A program made the translations under genes and the position numbers. DNA of 26,787 bases from a virus, in IMG/VR virus record IMGVR_UViG_3300050821_002914, positions 1 to 26,787 of that record. One strand, written 5' to 3'. This document shows positions 7,514 through 14,424 of this stretch, in pieces. A model generated the notes under the pieces. It did not search any database. It saw only the letters and a program-made list of their open reading frames with translations, and was not told the DNA's origin. How positions within the stretch are numbered: the first letter of the stretch is position 1; the number at the start of each line of letters is the position of its first letter.

Positions 7514-7995
7514 TGTGGTCGTGCGGCGGGTGTGGGTGTCAGAGCATCGCTGCTGGTGTGGTGGTGTGTCCGATGTGTGGGAAGGAGAGTGACGTGCCGA
7601 AGATCACCAGTGCTGGGGCGTCGATCGCCGGGGAGGATATACCGGCGACGGCGGTGGCCGCCGTGCCGGTGGCCGTGGCCGGCGAACACGGCCCTGAGCT
7701 GACCAAGCCGCTGGCCGGCGACGGCGTCGTTCCGGTCCCCCACGACGGCACCGAGGCAGTCGGCAGCACCGAAAACCCGCCGGCACCAGGTCAGCCGATC
7801 GAGGAGCCGATCGAGGAGCTGTCAGCGGCCGATCGGGCTGCCGGGTACACGGAGCTGTCGTACGCGCAGCTGCGTGCGGAGGCGAAGTCGCGGGGCCTGC
7901 CGACGGGTGGGACCGCGGTGGATCTGGCGGCACGCCTCGGCGAGCACGACCAGACCGCGGCCGAACCGGTTGCGCCGACGGGCGACGGCAAGTAG
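7513..7995 (+). CDS. Zinc-ribbon plus SAP-domain protein with two candidate starts
   Basis: From the ATG at 7513 (one-base overlap with the previous stop) the product is 160 residues. It has a four-Cys zinc ribbon (C4-x2-C7 and C19-x2-C22), a disordered Ala/Pro/Glu linker, and a C-terminal SAP-like helix-turn-helix at about 112-146 (LSYAQLRAEAKSRGLPTGG...DLAARL). SAP domains bind DNA or act as protein hubs. A second in-frame start, GTG at 7594, has AAGGAG at 7582-7587, 6 bases upstream. It would give a 133-residue form lacking the zinc ribbon. The 7513 start has no clear ribosome binding site. Either the short form is the real gene, or both forms are made. The SAP call is by pattern. Confidence 0.7.
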   Translation: MWSCGGCGCQSIAAGVVVCPMCGKESDVPKITSAGASIAGEDIPATAVAAVPVAVAGEHGPELTKPLAGDGVVPVPHDGTEAVGSTENPPAPGQPIEEPIEELSAADRAAGYTELSYAQLRAEAKSRGLPTGGTAVDLAARLGEHDQTAAEPVAPTGDGK

Positions 7996-8007
7996 GAGGC
8001 GAGCGCG

Positions 8008-8226
8008 ATGGCCGACGGCGGAACGACCGGGTGGGACCTCTACTCGACGCTGGCCCAGCAGTCGGAGTACGTCGCCTACTACAAGTCGATTCCGCCGGTG
8101 GCCTGCCCGCATGATGGGGAGCCGTTGCGGCAGGGTCCTCCGCAGACCCCGGGGATCTTGTATTGCCCATTCGACGGATTCCAATATCCACGGGATTGGG
8201 ATCCTGAGACCATGGCAGGTCTATGA
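8008..8226 (+). CDS. Small Cys-containing protein of the actinophage head region
   Basis: A 72-residue protein with AGGAGG at 7994-7999, 8 bases before the ATG. The core has two related half-motifs, CPHDGEPL and YCPFDGFQYPRDW, which look like a divergent treble-clef or zinc-knuckle pair, although only two Cys are present. I recognise the pattern as common in head-to-tail regions of actinophages and their prophages, without a known function. The neighbours are presumed virion proteins. It could be a small assembly factor or a minor head component. Confidence 0.65.
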   Translation: MADGGTTGWDLYSTLAQQSEYVAYYKSIPPVACPHDGEPLRQGPPQTPGILYCPFDGFQYPRDWDPETMAGL

Positions 8227-8245
8227 TCATGAAGGAGAGTCGAGC

Positions 8246-8527
8246 ATGACCGTGTCCCGGCCGGCCTCGGCCACGCTGGCGAACGTGGGGTCCTCGGCGA
8301 CGAACGTCACCCTGTTCACCGCCGCATCCGACGCCAACGGGCGCACCATCTACAATGACAGCACCGCGGTGCTCTACGTCAAGTTCGGCGCGACCGCCTC
8401 GACGAGCTCGTACACGGTGCAGATCGCCGCGGCCGGCTACTACGAGTTCCCGCAGCCGATCTACGCAGGGCAGGTCGATGGGATCTGGGCCACCGCCAAC
8501 GGCAACGCACGCACGACGTGGTGGTGA
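8246..8527 (+). CDS. Small beta-barrel-like virion protein
   Basis: A 93-residue protein starting at the ATG at 8246 with AAGGAG at 8232-8237, 8 bases upstream. The frame is open further upstream, but that would overlap two genes and lacks a site. The sequence is regular beta (NVTLFTAASDANGRTIYNDS, then TVQIAAAGYYEFPQPIYAGQ, then DGIWATANGNARTTWW). I recall short proteins of this form next to tail spikes or head genes in many actinophages, with no experimentally known role to my knowledge. It sits 4 bases upstream of the beta-helix spike gene, so it may form part of the base that anchors the spike. Confidence 0.65.
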   Translation: MTVSRPASATLANVGSSATNVTLFTAASDANGRTIYNDSTAVLYVKFGATASTSSYTVQIAAAGYYEFPQPIYAGQVDGIWATANGNARTTWW

Positions 8528-8531
8528 CCTG

Positions 8532-10154
8532 ATGCCCCTGTTCCAGTCGACCGCGCCACCGACCCCGTGGGTGTTCAACATCCGCTCCTACGGGGCTGTG
8601 GGCGACGGGCAGATCGTCACCGACGGCGCGATCACCTCGGGCAGCCACAACCTGGCGTGCGCGACGTCGACGCCGTTCAAAGCTGCCGACGTCGGCAAGC
8701 CGATCCTGGTGCTGCATGCCGCGGCGGCCGGGATCACCACGCTGGTCACGACGATCGCGACGTTCGTCGACTCCGGGCATGTGACGTTGACCGCTGCGGC
8801 CGGTGCTACGGTCACCTCCGGTGGCACGGTCATGTGGGCGACCGACGACACCGCGGCGATCCAGGCCGCGATCAACGCCGGGCATGCGTACGCCACCGCT
8901 TTCGCCGCGCCGGCCGGCTACCAGGTGTATTCCCCGCCCGGTTCCGGGTCGTTCTATGGCATCGCCGGGCCGTTGGTCACCGGCGGGGCGACGCTGGGCA
9001 ACGGGCAGCTCACGGTCCCGATCAACCTGGACACGGTGAACGGCATCAGCTGCCAGATCGTCGGTGTGGACTCCGGGGCGAAGACCAGGCATTGGAACCA
9101 GACGACACCGGCGATGTCCGCCTCGACGTGGGTCAGTTTCGGGGTGTTCGCCTCGTTGACGGCGCAGAACAACTCCGCGAACGCTGCTGGTACTCCGGCG
9201 GTGATCTCTGGGCCGACCGGTGTCAACGGGTACGGCACCTCGGCGTTGCTGTACAGCAACGTCACCGTGCACATCAAGAACCTGTCGATCCTGACCACGC
9301 ACTCGGCGAACGGTTTCACCTACTCGGCGCTGAACCTGCACGGGTGCGCCCGTGCGATCCTCGAGGATTTCTCCTACGGCACCACCGGGTCGGTCCCCGG
9401 CTCGGACTACGGGTCACCGGCCGGGTTCGCTAACGGCAACAGCATCGGCGTGATCATGCCGGCCAACGGCAACAACGCCCGCAACGACTGGCACCGGGTG
9501 ATCTGCCAGGGCGGCTACACCCGCGGCGTGTACGCCACCGAACACATGAACATCGACGAGTCCCTGATCCTGTACTGCTGGTCCGGGTTCTGCCCGGTCG
9601 GGACATTCGGAGACGGCGGTTCCGGTGTCGGTGCGCTGCACGCCGTGAATTTTCCGCAGCTGGCCGTCGAGGGCTGCACCCAGATCATGCAGATCATCGG
9701 GCCCGGGTCCTCCGGTGTCGGGCCGATCCTGCGCGGCCGTCTCGACACGGAGGGCAACAACACGTTCGACGACACCACCTCCGGGACGTCGCTGGCGGCG
9801 GCTACCGGGCAGGTGCGTATGTCCGGCGCCGGGAACACGATCTCCTCGACGTCCGGGATGAGCATTGAGGTCATCGACGACCGGACGCTACCGGGACCGG
9901 TCGCGACCCCGTCGTTCACCCTGGGGACCGCGCAGATCAACAGCTACTGGCGGTGGGCGACTGTCACCGTCAACGGCGGCACCGTCACCGACATCAAAGT
10001 GTCCGCGCTCATGGGTGGCGCGTCGGCGCCGGCGATGACGACGGTATGGCCGGCCGCGTTGGGCAGTCCGGTGACGTTCCGGGTGCCTCCGGGCGGCTGG
10101 TGGCAGATCGACGGGTCGGTGAAGCCGACCACGCACATCTGGATGCTGGATTGA
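8532..10154 (+). CDS. Right-handed beta-helix (pectate-lyase-type) spike protein
   Basis: A 540-residue protein from the ATG at 8532, 4 bases after the previous stop. The N-terminus carries FNIRSYGAVGDG, the signature of the pectate lyase 3 / tail-spike beta-helix superfamily, with TDDTAAIQAAIN about 100 residues later. The middle shows the repetitive short strands of a parallel beta helix. The last 70 residues form a separate module rich in Thr/Val/Gly, ending GGWWQIDGSVKPTTHIWMLD, which could be a trimerising or receptor-contacting knob. Spikes of this kind bind or cut surface polysaccharides. The location is odd: it lies between the capsid and connector genes rather than after the tape measure, so it may be a head fibre or a displaced tail spike. 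The enzymatic residues cannot be assigned. Confidence 0.75.
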   Translation: MPLFQSTAPPTPWVFNIRSYGAVGDGQIVTDGAITSGSHNLACATSTPFKAADVGKPILVLHAAAAGITTLVTTIATFVDSGHVTLTAAAGATVTSGGTVMWATDDTAAIQAAINAGHAYATAFAAPAGYQVYSPPGSGSFYGIAGPLVTGGATLGNGQLTVPINLDTVNGISCQIVGVDSGAKTRHWNQTTPAMSASTWVSFGVFASLTAQNNSANAAGTPAVISGPTGVNGYGTSALLYSNVTVHIKNLSILTTHSANGFTYSALNLHGCARAILEDFSYGTTGSVPGSDYGSPAGFANGNSIGVIMPANGNNARNDWHRVICQGGYTRGVYATEHMNIDESLILYCWSGFCPVGTFGDGGSGVGALHAVNFPQLAVEGCTQIMQIIGPGSSGVGPILRGRLDTEGNNTFDDTTSGTSLAAATGQVRMSGAGNTISSTSGMSIEVIDDRTLPGPVATPSFTLGTAQINSYWRWATVTVNGGTVTDIKVSALMGGASAPAMTTVWPAALGSPVTFRVPPGGWWQIDGSVKPTTHIWMLD

Positions 10155-10236
10155 CCGGTTGATCGGACACAACTGAATAGCTACTCCGCAGGCCAGCCCG
10201 CCAGGGCTTCTCGATCAAGAAAGCAAGGATCAGGCG

Positions 10237-10246
10237 AAGGAGGTGA
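10237..10246 (+). promoter_or_regulatory. Full-length consensus ribosome binding site
   Basis: AAGGAGGTGA is complementary to the whole anti-Shine-Dalgarno tail of 16S rRNA. It sits 3 bases before the ATG at 10250 (6 bases if only AAGGAGG is counted). It is the strongest site in the window and ends a 95-base non-coding gap after the spike gene, suggesting independent, strong initiation of the neck/tail block. Confidence 0.7.
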
Positions 10247-10249
10247 ACA

Positions 10250-11329
10250 ATGGCGATCACGCGCGCCGCATACTGCACCCGCGAGCGGGTGAAGCAGGCA
10301 GCTGACATCAAGCTGACCACGCACAATGACTGGCAGGTCGACGACGCGATCGAGGCTGCGGCTGACTCGGTCGACGGGCTGCTGCACCGGGTGTTCTACA
10401 CCACCCTCACCACCATCGTCGTGGACTGGCCGAACTTTCAGGGCACCTACCCGTGGAAGATCTACCTGGACGCCGCCGAGCTCGCGGACATCACCAACAC
10501 CGTCCCGGTGGTCACCACCGGCGGTGACGACCCGGTAGTGATCCCCGCAGCGAACATCCTGTGGGGCCCGGCGAACTATGGACCGCCGTACGCCTGGCTG
10601 GAACTGGACCGGTCCACGTCCTCGGCGTTCGGCCTGGGCGATACCCCGCAGCGGGACGTCCACATCCTCGGCCAGCGCGGCTTCCGGGACGCGTTCGCCC
10701 CGGCCGGCGCGCTGGGCGCCGCGATGTCCGACACCGTCGGCACGGCAGCCCAAGTCACCAACGGCGCGTTGATCGGCGTCGGCGACGTCATGGTGGTCGA
10801 CTCCGAGCGGATGCTGGTCACCGACAAGGCGATGGTGACCAGCGGCCAGTCGCAGATCGGCTCAGGTGTGAGTACCGCTTCGAAGTCCGACCAGCTGCTG
10901 CAGGTCACCGACGGCACGAAGTACGCCGCACAGGAGGTGCTGCTGCTGGACGCCGAGCGGATGCTGATCGTCGACATCGCGGGGAACAACTTGTCGGTGG
11001 TCCGGGCCTGGGACGGCACGACGCTGGCCACCCATTCCGCGGCGACGGTGTATGCGCTGCGGGAGCTGACGGTGACCCGCGGGGCGTTCGGATCGACTGC
11101 GGCCACTCACCTGTCGGCTGCGGCCGCTACGCGGGCGGTCGTGCCTGCTCTGGTGCGTCAGCTCGCGCTGGCTGAAGCGATCGTTGATGTGGCGCAGCAG
11201 ATCGGCGCTTACTCCCAAGTGCAGGGCGATGGGGCGTCGAAGGTCGTGAAGATCGGTCAGGGGCTGCCGGATCTGCGCAACCGCTGCCTGGCGCAGTTCG
11301 GGCGTACCAACCGGCAGAGGACGGTGTGA
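10250..11329 (+). CDS. Head-tail connector (adaptor) protein with an internal repeated insertion
   Basis: A 359-residue protein. The N-terminus (YCTRERVKQAADI..., then DDAIEAAADSVDGLLHRVFY) and the C-terminal helices (VPALVRQLALAEAIVDVAQQ) fit a phage head-tail connector of the gp6/gp15 type, which docks under the portal. The position directly before the tail genes supports this. Such adaptors are usually about 100-200 residues. The extra length lies in the middle, where motifs repeat: GDVMVVDSERMLVTD and EVLLLDAERMLIVD, then VVRAWDGTTLATHSAA and VTRGAFGSTAATHLSAA. The latter pattern also appears in other phage tail and adaptor proteins. The inserted module is beta-rich and may decorate the neck. 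The start is fixed by the perfect ribosome binding site at 10237-10246. Confidence 0.7.
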   Translation: MAITRAAYCTRERVKQAADIKLTTHNDWQVDDAIEAAADSVDGLLHRVFYTTLTTIVVDWPNFQGTYPWKIYLDAAELADITNTVPVVTTGGDDPVVIPAANILWGPANYGPPYAWLELDRSTSSAFGLGDTPQRDVHILGQRGFRDAFAPAGALGAAMSDTVGTAAQVTNGALIGVGDVMVVDSERMLVTDKAMVTSGQSQIGSGVSTASKSDQLLQVTDGTKYAAQEVLLLDAERMLIVDIAGNNLSVVRAWDGTTLATHSAATVYALRELTVTRGAFGSTAATHLSAAAATRAVVPALVRQLALAEAIVDVAQQIGAYSQVQGDGASKVVKIGQGLPDLRNRCLAQFGRTNRQRTV

Positions 11330-11330
11330 G

Positions 11331-11789
11331 GTGGCATTCAACTTCCAGGGGCTCGTAGACGCTGTGGCGTCTTACGCCGGCACGACCGGTGAGTTCGATG
11401 CGGTCAACACGCACGAACCGAAAGCCAAGCCGAGCAACGGGGTGACCTGCTCGATCTGGATCGCCGAACTCGCGCCGATCGCGTCGGCGTCGGGGCTGAA
11501 CTCGGTGACCGGTCTGGTGACGATGACGATGCGGATCCAACGTCCGTTCCTGTCGCAGCCGGCGGACCAGATCGACCCCCTGATTTTGCAGGCGTGTGCG
11601 TCTCTGATGGGCGTCTTCGCCGGCGGCTTCACCATGGGCGAGACCGTGCGTGACGTCGATCTGCTCGGGGCACACTCCCAGGGTTTGCACGCCAAGGCCG
11701 GCTACGTCAACCAGGACAACACCGTCTTCCGGATCATGGACGTGACACTCCCCCTCGTTGTCAACGATTTGTTCCCGGAGGTGCCGTAA
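11331..11789 (+). CDS. Tail terminator-like protein
   Basis: A 152-residue protein starting with GTG two bases after the previous stop, with AGAGG 10 bases upstream. The opening helix (FQGLVDAVASYAGTTGEFDAVN), the central strands (LVTMTMRIQRPFLS) and the paired helix DPLILQACASLMGVF followed by a strand-rich end match the general layout of small tail-terminator/completion proteins, which cap the tail tube at the neck. The gene order (connector, this gene, gp10-like gene, tail tube) agrees. Homology is not strong enough by eye to exclude a neck adaptor. Confidence 0.55.
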   Translation: MAFNFQGLVDAVASYAGTTGEFDAVNTHEPKAKPSNGVTCSIWIAELAPIASASGLNSVTGLVTMTMRIQRPFLSQPADQIDPLILQACASLMGVFAGGFTMGETVRDVDLLGAHSQGLHAKAGYVNQDNTVFRIMDVTLPLVVNDLFPEVP

Positions 11790-12190
11790 TGGGTGCTGTC
11801 GTCACGGTGACGGGGCCGCTGTTCACCGGCCAGGTCGATGCGTGGCTGGATGCCGCGCTCACCGATGCGGTGAAAGAGGTCGCCGACTACGCCGAGTACC
11901 AGTGGCAGATGAACATGATCAACTCGTTCGTGAATCCGTCATCCCCGCCGCGGTACCAGTCGGAGGCCAACGTCGCCAAGCGCGGCAGCGACCTGGTCGT
12001 CAACGACGGGTACCCGGGCAGCGGCCTGCTGTACGGGCCGTGGCTGGAGGGCGTCGGTTCCCGGAACGCGACGTCCCGGTTCAAGGGCTACTCCTCGATG
12101 CGACGTGCGACCGCGACCGTGGACCGGATGACGGCTGCGATCATCAAGCCGGTTTTCGACGCGTTCACCGCACGAGCGAACGGACTGTGA
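11789..12190 (+). CDS. HK97 gp10-like neck / tail-completion protein
   Basis: A 133-residue protein whose ATG overlaps the previous TAA by one base. An N-terminal amphipathic helix (LTDAVKEVADYAEYQWQMNM) is followed by a PPRYQSE segment and GPWLEGVGSRN...RFKGYSSMRRA, then a C-terminal helix. The last pattern is one I associate with small neck proteins of the HK97 gp10 class in actinophages. It probably acts in joining head and tail. Order relative to the putative terminator is inverted compared with HK97 itself, so the two calls (11331 and 11789) could be exchanged. Confidence 0.55.
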   Translation: MGAVVTVTGPLFTGQVDAWLDAALTDAVKEVADYAEYQWQMNMINSFVNPSSPPRYQSEANVAKRGSDLVVNDGYPGSGLLYGPWLEGVGSRNATSRFKGYSSMRRATATVDRMTAAIIKPVFDAFTARANGL

Positions 12191-12194
12191 CGCC

Positions 12195-12938
12195 ATGACA
12201 AAGACCAGCGGTCTCTCTGATAACGCCTACATCGGCGGTTATGACCTGTCCGGGGACATCATGTCCCTGTCGAAGGTCGGTGGCGGGCCGGCCGTCCTGG
12301 ACGTCACCCCCATCAACGCTTCCGCGCACGTCCGCATCGGCGGGCTGCGCGACGGAGGCATCGACTTCAGCACCGCCTTCGACCCCGCCGCCGGCCAGGA
12401 ACACCCGGCGCTGTCGGTGCTGCCGACCGCCGACGTCCATGTGGCATACCTGCGCGGCACGGGGATCGGGAATGATGCGGCCTGCGAGGTCGCCAAACAG
12501 GTGAACTACGACCCGACCCGCGCCACCGGCGGCATGCTGACCGTGGCGGTGTCCACCGTGGCCAACGGATACGGGCTGGAGTGGGGCACACAGCTCACGG
12601 CCGGCCTGCGTACGGACACCTCGGCGACAGCCGGCACCGGGTTCAACTTCGGCGCCTCGACGTCCTTCGGGTTCCAGGCGTACCTGCAAGTCACCGCGTT
12701 CACCGGCACGGACGTGACAGTGAAGCTTCAGGACTCCGCGGACAACGTCACTTACGCCGACCTGGCGTCGGGGGCGTTCGCGCAGACCACGGCGGCGCGT
12801 ACGACGCAGCGGATCGCGGTCGGCGGCACGGCCACGGTCCGGCAGTACGTGAAGGCGACCACGATCACCTCCGGCGGGTTCACCTCGGTGACGTTCGCCG
12901 TGGTGCTGGTGAAGAACACGGTGGCGGTGAAATTCTAG
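12195..12938 (+). CDS. Major tail (tube) protein with C-terminal beta domain
   Basis: A 247-residue protein 4 bases after the previous stop. Residues 1-130 (MTKTSGLSDNAYIGGYDLSG..., GGPAVLDVTPINASAHVRIG) fit an actinophage tail-tube protein that stacks in rings around the tape measure. Residues about 145-247 form a second beta-sandwich domain (GFQAYLQVTAFTGTDVTVKL..., ending VTFAVVLVKNTVAVKF) of the sort displayed on the outside of some tails. The ribosome binding site is weak, so translation probably depends on coupling. A second, shorter tube-like protein with a similar N-terminus lies at 13388. I cannot say which is the more abundant. Confidence 0.75.
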   Translation: MTKTSGLSDNAYIGGYDLSGDIMSLSKVGGGPAVLDVTPINASAHVRIGGLRDGGIDFSTAFDPAAGQEHPALSVLPTADVHVAYLRGTGIGNDAACEVAKQVNYDPTRATGGMLTVAVSTVANGYGLEWGTQLTAGLRTDTSATAGTGFNFGASTSFGFQAYLQVTAFTGTDVTVKLQDSADNVTYADLASGAFAQTTAARTTQRIAVGGTATVRQYVKATTITSGGFTSVTFAVVLVKNTVAVKF

Positions 12939-13382
12939 ATGATCTTCAGTCAGCAGCCGAACCGGATTCCGCCGCTGGGCCCTGCGTCGGCGTACGTGTC
13001 CTACGAGATCAGGGCGCTCCCGGACACCACGGTGGTCGCGGCATGCAAGGACGTCGGGTGCGAATACTGGCGCGACGGCTGGGACTCCCCGGTCGACGAG
13101 CGCACCGTGGAGGGCCGGATGCAGGCCTACACGATCCGCAGGCACTCAGGGCGTACGTTCACCGAGCTCAGGCGCGCTGACGGGGTGACGGTGTTCCGGT
13201 TCGCCCCCTATCAGCGGTGCTTCCGGGAGCACCGGACCAAGCCGGACCTGTGGCTGAAGCGGGACGGCGACTGGCGGCAGAACCCGACCGGCCGTAAGCG
13301 GCTGCACCAGCGGGCGACCGACTGGGTGGAGGACTTCCAGGAGCACGAGGGGCGCCTGGCCGATCTGCGACAGAAAGGGTAA
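12939..13382 (+). CDS. Conserved actinophage tail-region protein of unknown function
   Basis: A 147-residue protein whose ATG follows the previous TAG directly. It is charged and soluble, with C45 and C50 (CKDVGCEYW), a C101 within APYQRCFREHR, and a basic C-terminal half (LKRDGDWRQNPTGRKRLHQR, then TDWVEDFQEHEGRLADL). I recall this pattern between tail genes in actinophages, but no function is established to my knowledge. Being sandwiched between two tail-tube-like genes, it may be a tail assembly factor or an RNA/DNA-binding accessory protein. Confidence 0.6.
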   Translation: MIFSQQPNRIPPLGPASAYVSYEIRALPDTTVVAACKDVGCEYWRDGWDSPVDERTVEGRMQAYTIRRHSGRTFTELRRADGVTVFRFAPYQRCFREHRTKPDLWLKRDGDWRQNPTGRKRLHQRATDWVEDFQEHEGRLADLRQKG

Positions 13383-13387
13383 CGATC

Positions 13388-13801
13388 ATGGCGAAGACAA
13401 GCGGCCTGGCGGCGACAGTCCTGGTGGATGACGCCTCCAGCATGGCCCAGACCATCAGCAACGACATCACCAACTTCACGTTCTCCACCCCCCGCGGGGT
13501 GCAGGACGACACCGGCGTCGACAAGAGCGCACACGAGCGGCTGCTGCTGCTCACGGACTACGCTGCGACGCTGACCGGCGTCTTCAACAACGCGTCGAAC
13601 ATGTCGCACGCAGTGCTCAAGACGATCCCGTCGACGTCGGTCCCCAGGAACGTGAAGATCGAGCCGACATCCGGCAGTACCCCGTACCTGTCGTGCCTGT
13701 GCATCGGCACCGACTACGCGATCACCCGTGCGAACACGGGCGAACTCACATGGACGGCGCCCTTCGCGCTCAGCGATGGCACCGTCCCCACCTGGAACTA
13801 A
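13388..13801 (+). CDS. Second tail-tube-like protein
   Basis: A 137-residue protein with AAGGG 8 bases before the ATG. It begins MAKTSGLAATVLVDD, close to the MTKTSGLSDNAYIGGY of the 12195 product, and it shares the later pattern '(D)xTxxxxSAHxR...L' with that protein. It lacks the C-terminal beta domain. It lies directly upstream of the tail assembly chaperone genes, the usual place of the major tail protein in siphophages. It may therefore be the true tube subunit, with 12195 a decorated or specialised form. Both calls are from sequence pattern and gene order. Confidence 0.65.
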   Translation: MAKTSGLAATVLVDDASSMAQTISNDITNFTFSTPRGVQDDTGVDKSAHERLLLLTDYAATLTGVFNNASNMSHAVLKTIPSTSVPRNVKIEPTSGSTPYLSCLCIGTDYAITRANTGELTWTAPFALSDGTVPTWN

Positions 13802-13818
13802 GAAGGCACGGTATTGCT

Positions 13819-14235
13819 ATGGGCTTCAAGGTTAAAGAGAAGCAGTACAAGCTCAAGTTCGACGACGACCAGGAGATGGCTGGCTTCGAGGTCATCATGC
13901 TGCCGATGTCCGTGGAGACCGTACTGCTGCTTCAGGAGCTGGGAGAGCCCAGGGAGACGCGCGGCGAGGACCGGGAGGACGTCCGCTCGACCATGCAACT
14001 CGTCGCCGATCACATGGTGTCCTGGAACCTGCTAGACGCCGACGACCTGCCAGTCCCGGTGTCAGTCAAGGCACTCCAGACGCTGGAAATGTCGTTCTAC
14101 CGCACCATCGTGCGCGAGTGGGACCGGGCCTGCGCCGGAGTGCCCGCCCCTTTGGACAGCGGATCGACCTCTGGCGTGAGCTCCCTGGAGGCGTCCATCC
14201 CGATGGAACCGTCATCACCGAGCCCGGAGAGCTGA
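13819..14235 (+). CDS. Tail assembly chaperone, short form
   Basis: A 138-residue product from the ATG at 13819 (the frame is open upstream, but only inside the previous gene). AAGAAGG lies 12 bases upstream, which is a long spacing. It is acidic and helical (FKVKEKQYKLKFDDDQEMAG..., VKALQTLEMSFYRTIVREWD), with a low-complexity Ser/Pro end. Its place just before the tape measure and the overlapping reading frame downstream are diagnostic of the gpG/gpGT system, in which the short form coats the tape measure during tail assembly and is not part of the final virion. Confidence 0.75.
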   Translation: MGFKVKEKQYKLKFDDDQEMAGFEVIMLPMSVETVLLLQELGEPRETRGEDREDVRSTMQLVADHMVSWNLLDADDLPVPVSVKALQTLEMSFYRTIVREWDRACAGVPAPLDSGSTSGVSSLEASIPMEPSSPSPES

Positions 14236-14381
14236 ACCGGGCCCGGTTCCTGCTGCGTGCGTTGCGGGAGTTCCCCGGCTACACGCTGTCGACGCTGCTG
14301 GCCGAGGATGCAGGGCTGATCCAGCTGATGCTGATCGAGAAGAGATGGAAGGGCGACGACGGTGAAGGTGAGCAGGGGTGA
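13819..14381 (+). CDS. Tail assembly chaperone, long form by -1 frameshift
   Basis: Slipping back one base after the TTG at 14152-14154 continues translation at GGA 14154 and ends at the TGA at 14379-14381. This gives a 187-residue protein: 112 residues shared with the short form and 75 new ones. The added part (LWRELPGGV..., ELNRARFLLRALREFPGYTL, LAEDAGLIQLMLIEKRWKG) is plausible helical protein, and it has no ribosome binding site of its own before the ATG at 14118. In lambda the G-T fusion recruits tail-tube subunits. The same role is expected here, made at a low ratio to the short form. Confidence 0.75.
14148..14154 (+). promoter_or_regulatory. Programmed -1 ribosomal frameshift site (CCCTTTG)
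   Basis: The heptamer is C CCT TTG in the phase of the short chaperone frame, which is the X XXY YYZ form (X=C, Y=T). After slippage the two tRNAs pair with CCC and TTT. The -1 frame is open across this point, and the site lies 81 bases upstream of the zero-frame stop codon. No obvious downstream pseudoknot was identified by eye. Confidence 0.65.
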
Positions 14382-14424
14382 GGTGGTCGCCGGCGGCGTG
14401 CCCCGGCTGTGGGGTGGCCACTGA
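14362..14424 (+). CDS. Possible 20-codon coupling ORF before the tape measure gene
   Basis: A GTG at 14362 with AAGGG about 9 bases upstream opens a 20-residue frame (MKVSRGEVVAGGVPRLWGGH). Its TGA shares its last base with the tape measure ATG at 14424. It could serve only to deliver ribosomes to that ATG, whose own ribosome binding site is poor. It may equally be a chance frame. Confidence 0.2.
   Translation: MKVSRGEVVAGGVPRLWGGH

Noticed and set aside
8355-8531. Longer start for the beta-helix gene at 8355
   Set aside because: It would overlap the 8246-8527 gene almost wholly, and the extra residues are Arg/Pro/Ser-rich shadow. The family signature starts soon after 8532.
10155-10249. 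Possible terminator between the spike and connector genes
   Set aside because: Only short or imperfect inverted repeats could be found. The clear element in this gap is the ribosome binding site.
14409-14423. GTG at 14409 as tape measure start
   Set aside because: It adds only five residues and puts the GGGGTGG site inside the coding sequence. ATG 14424 has that site at a normal distance.
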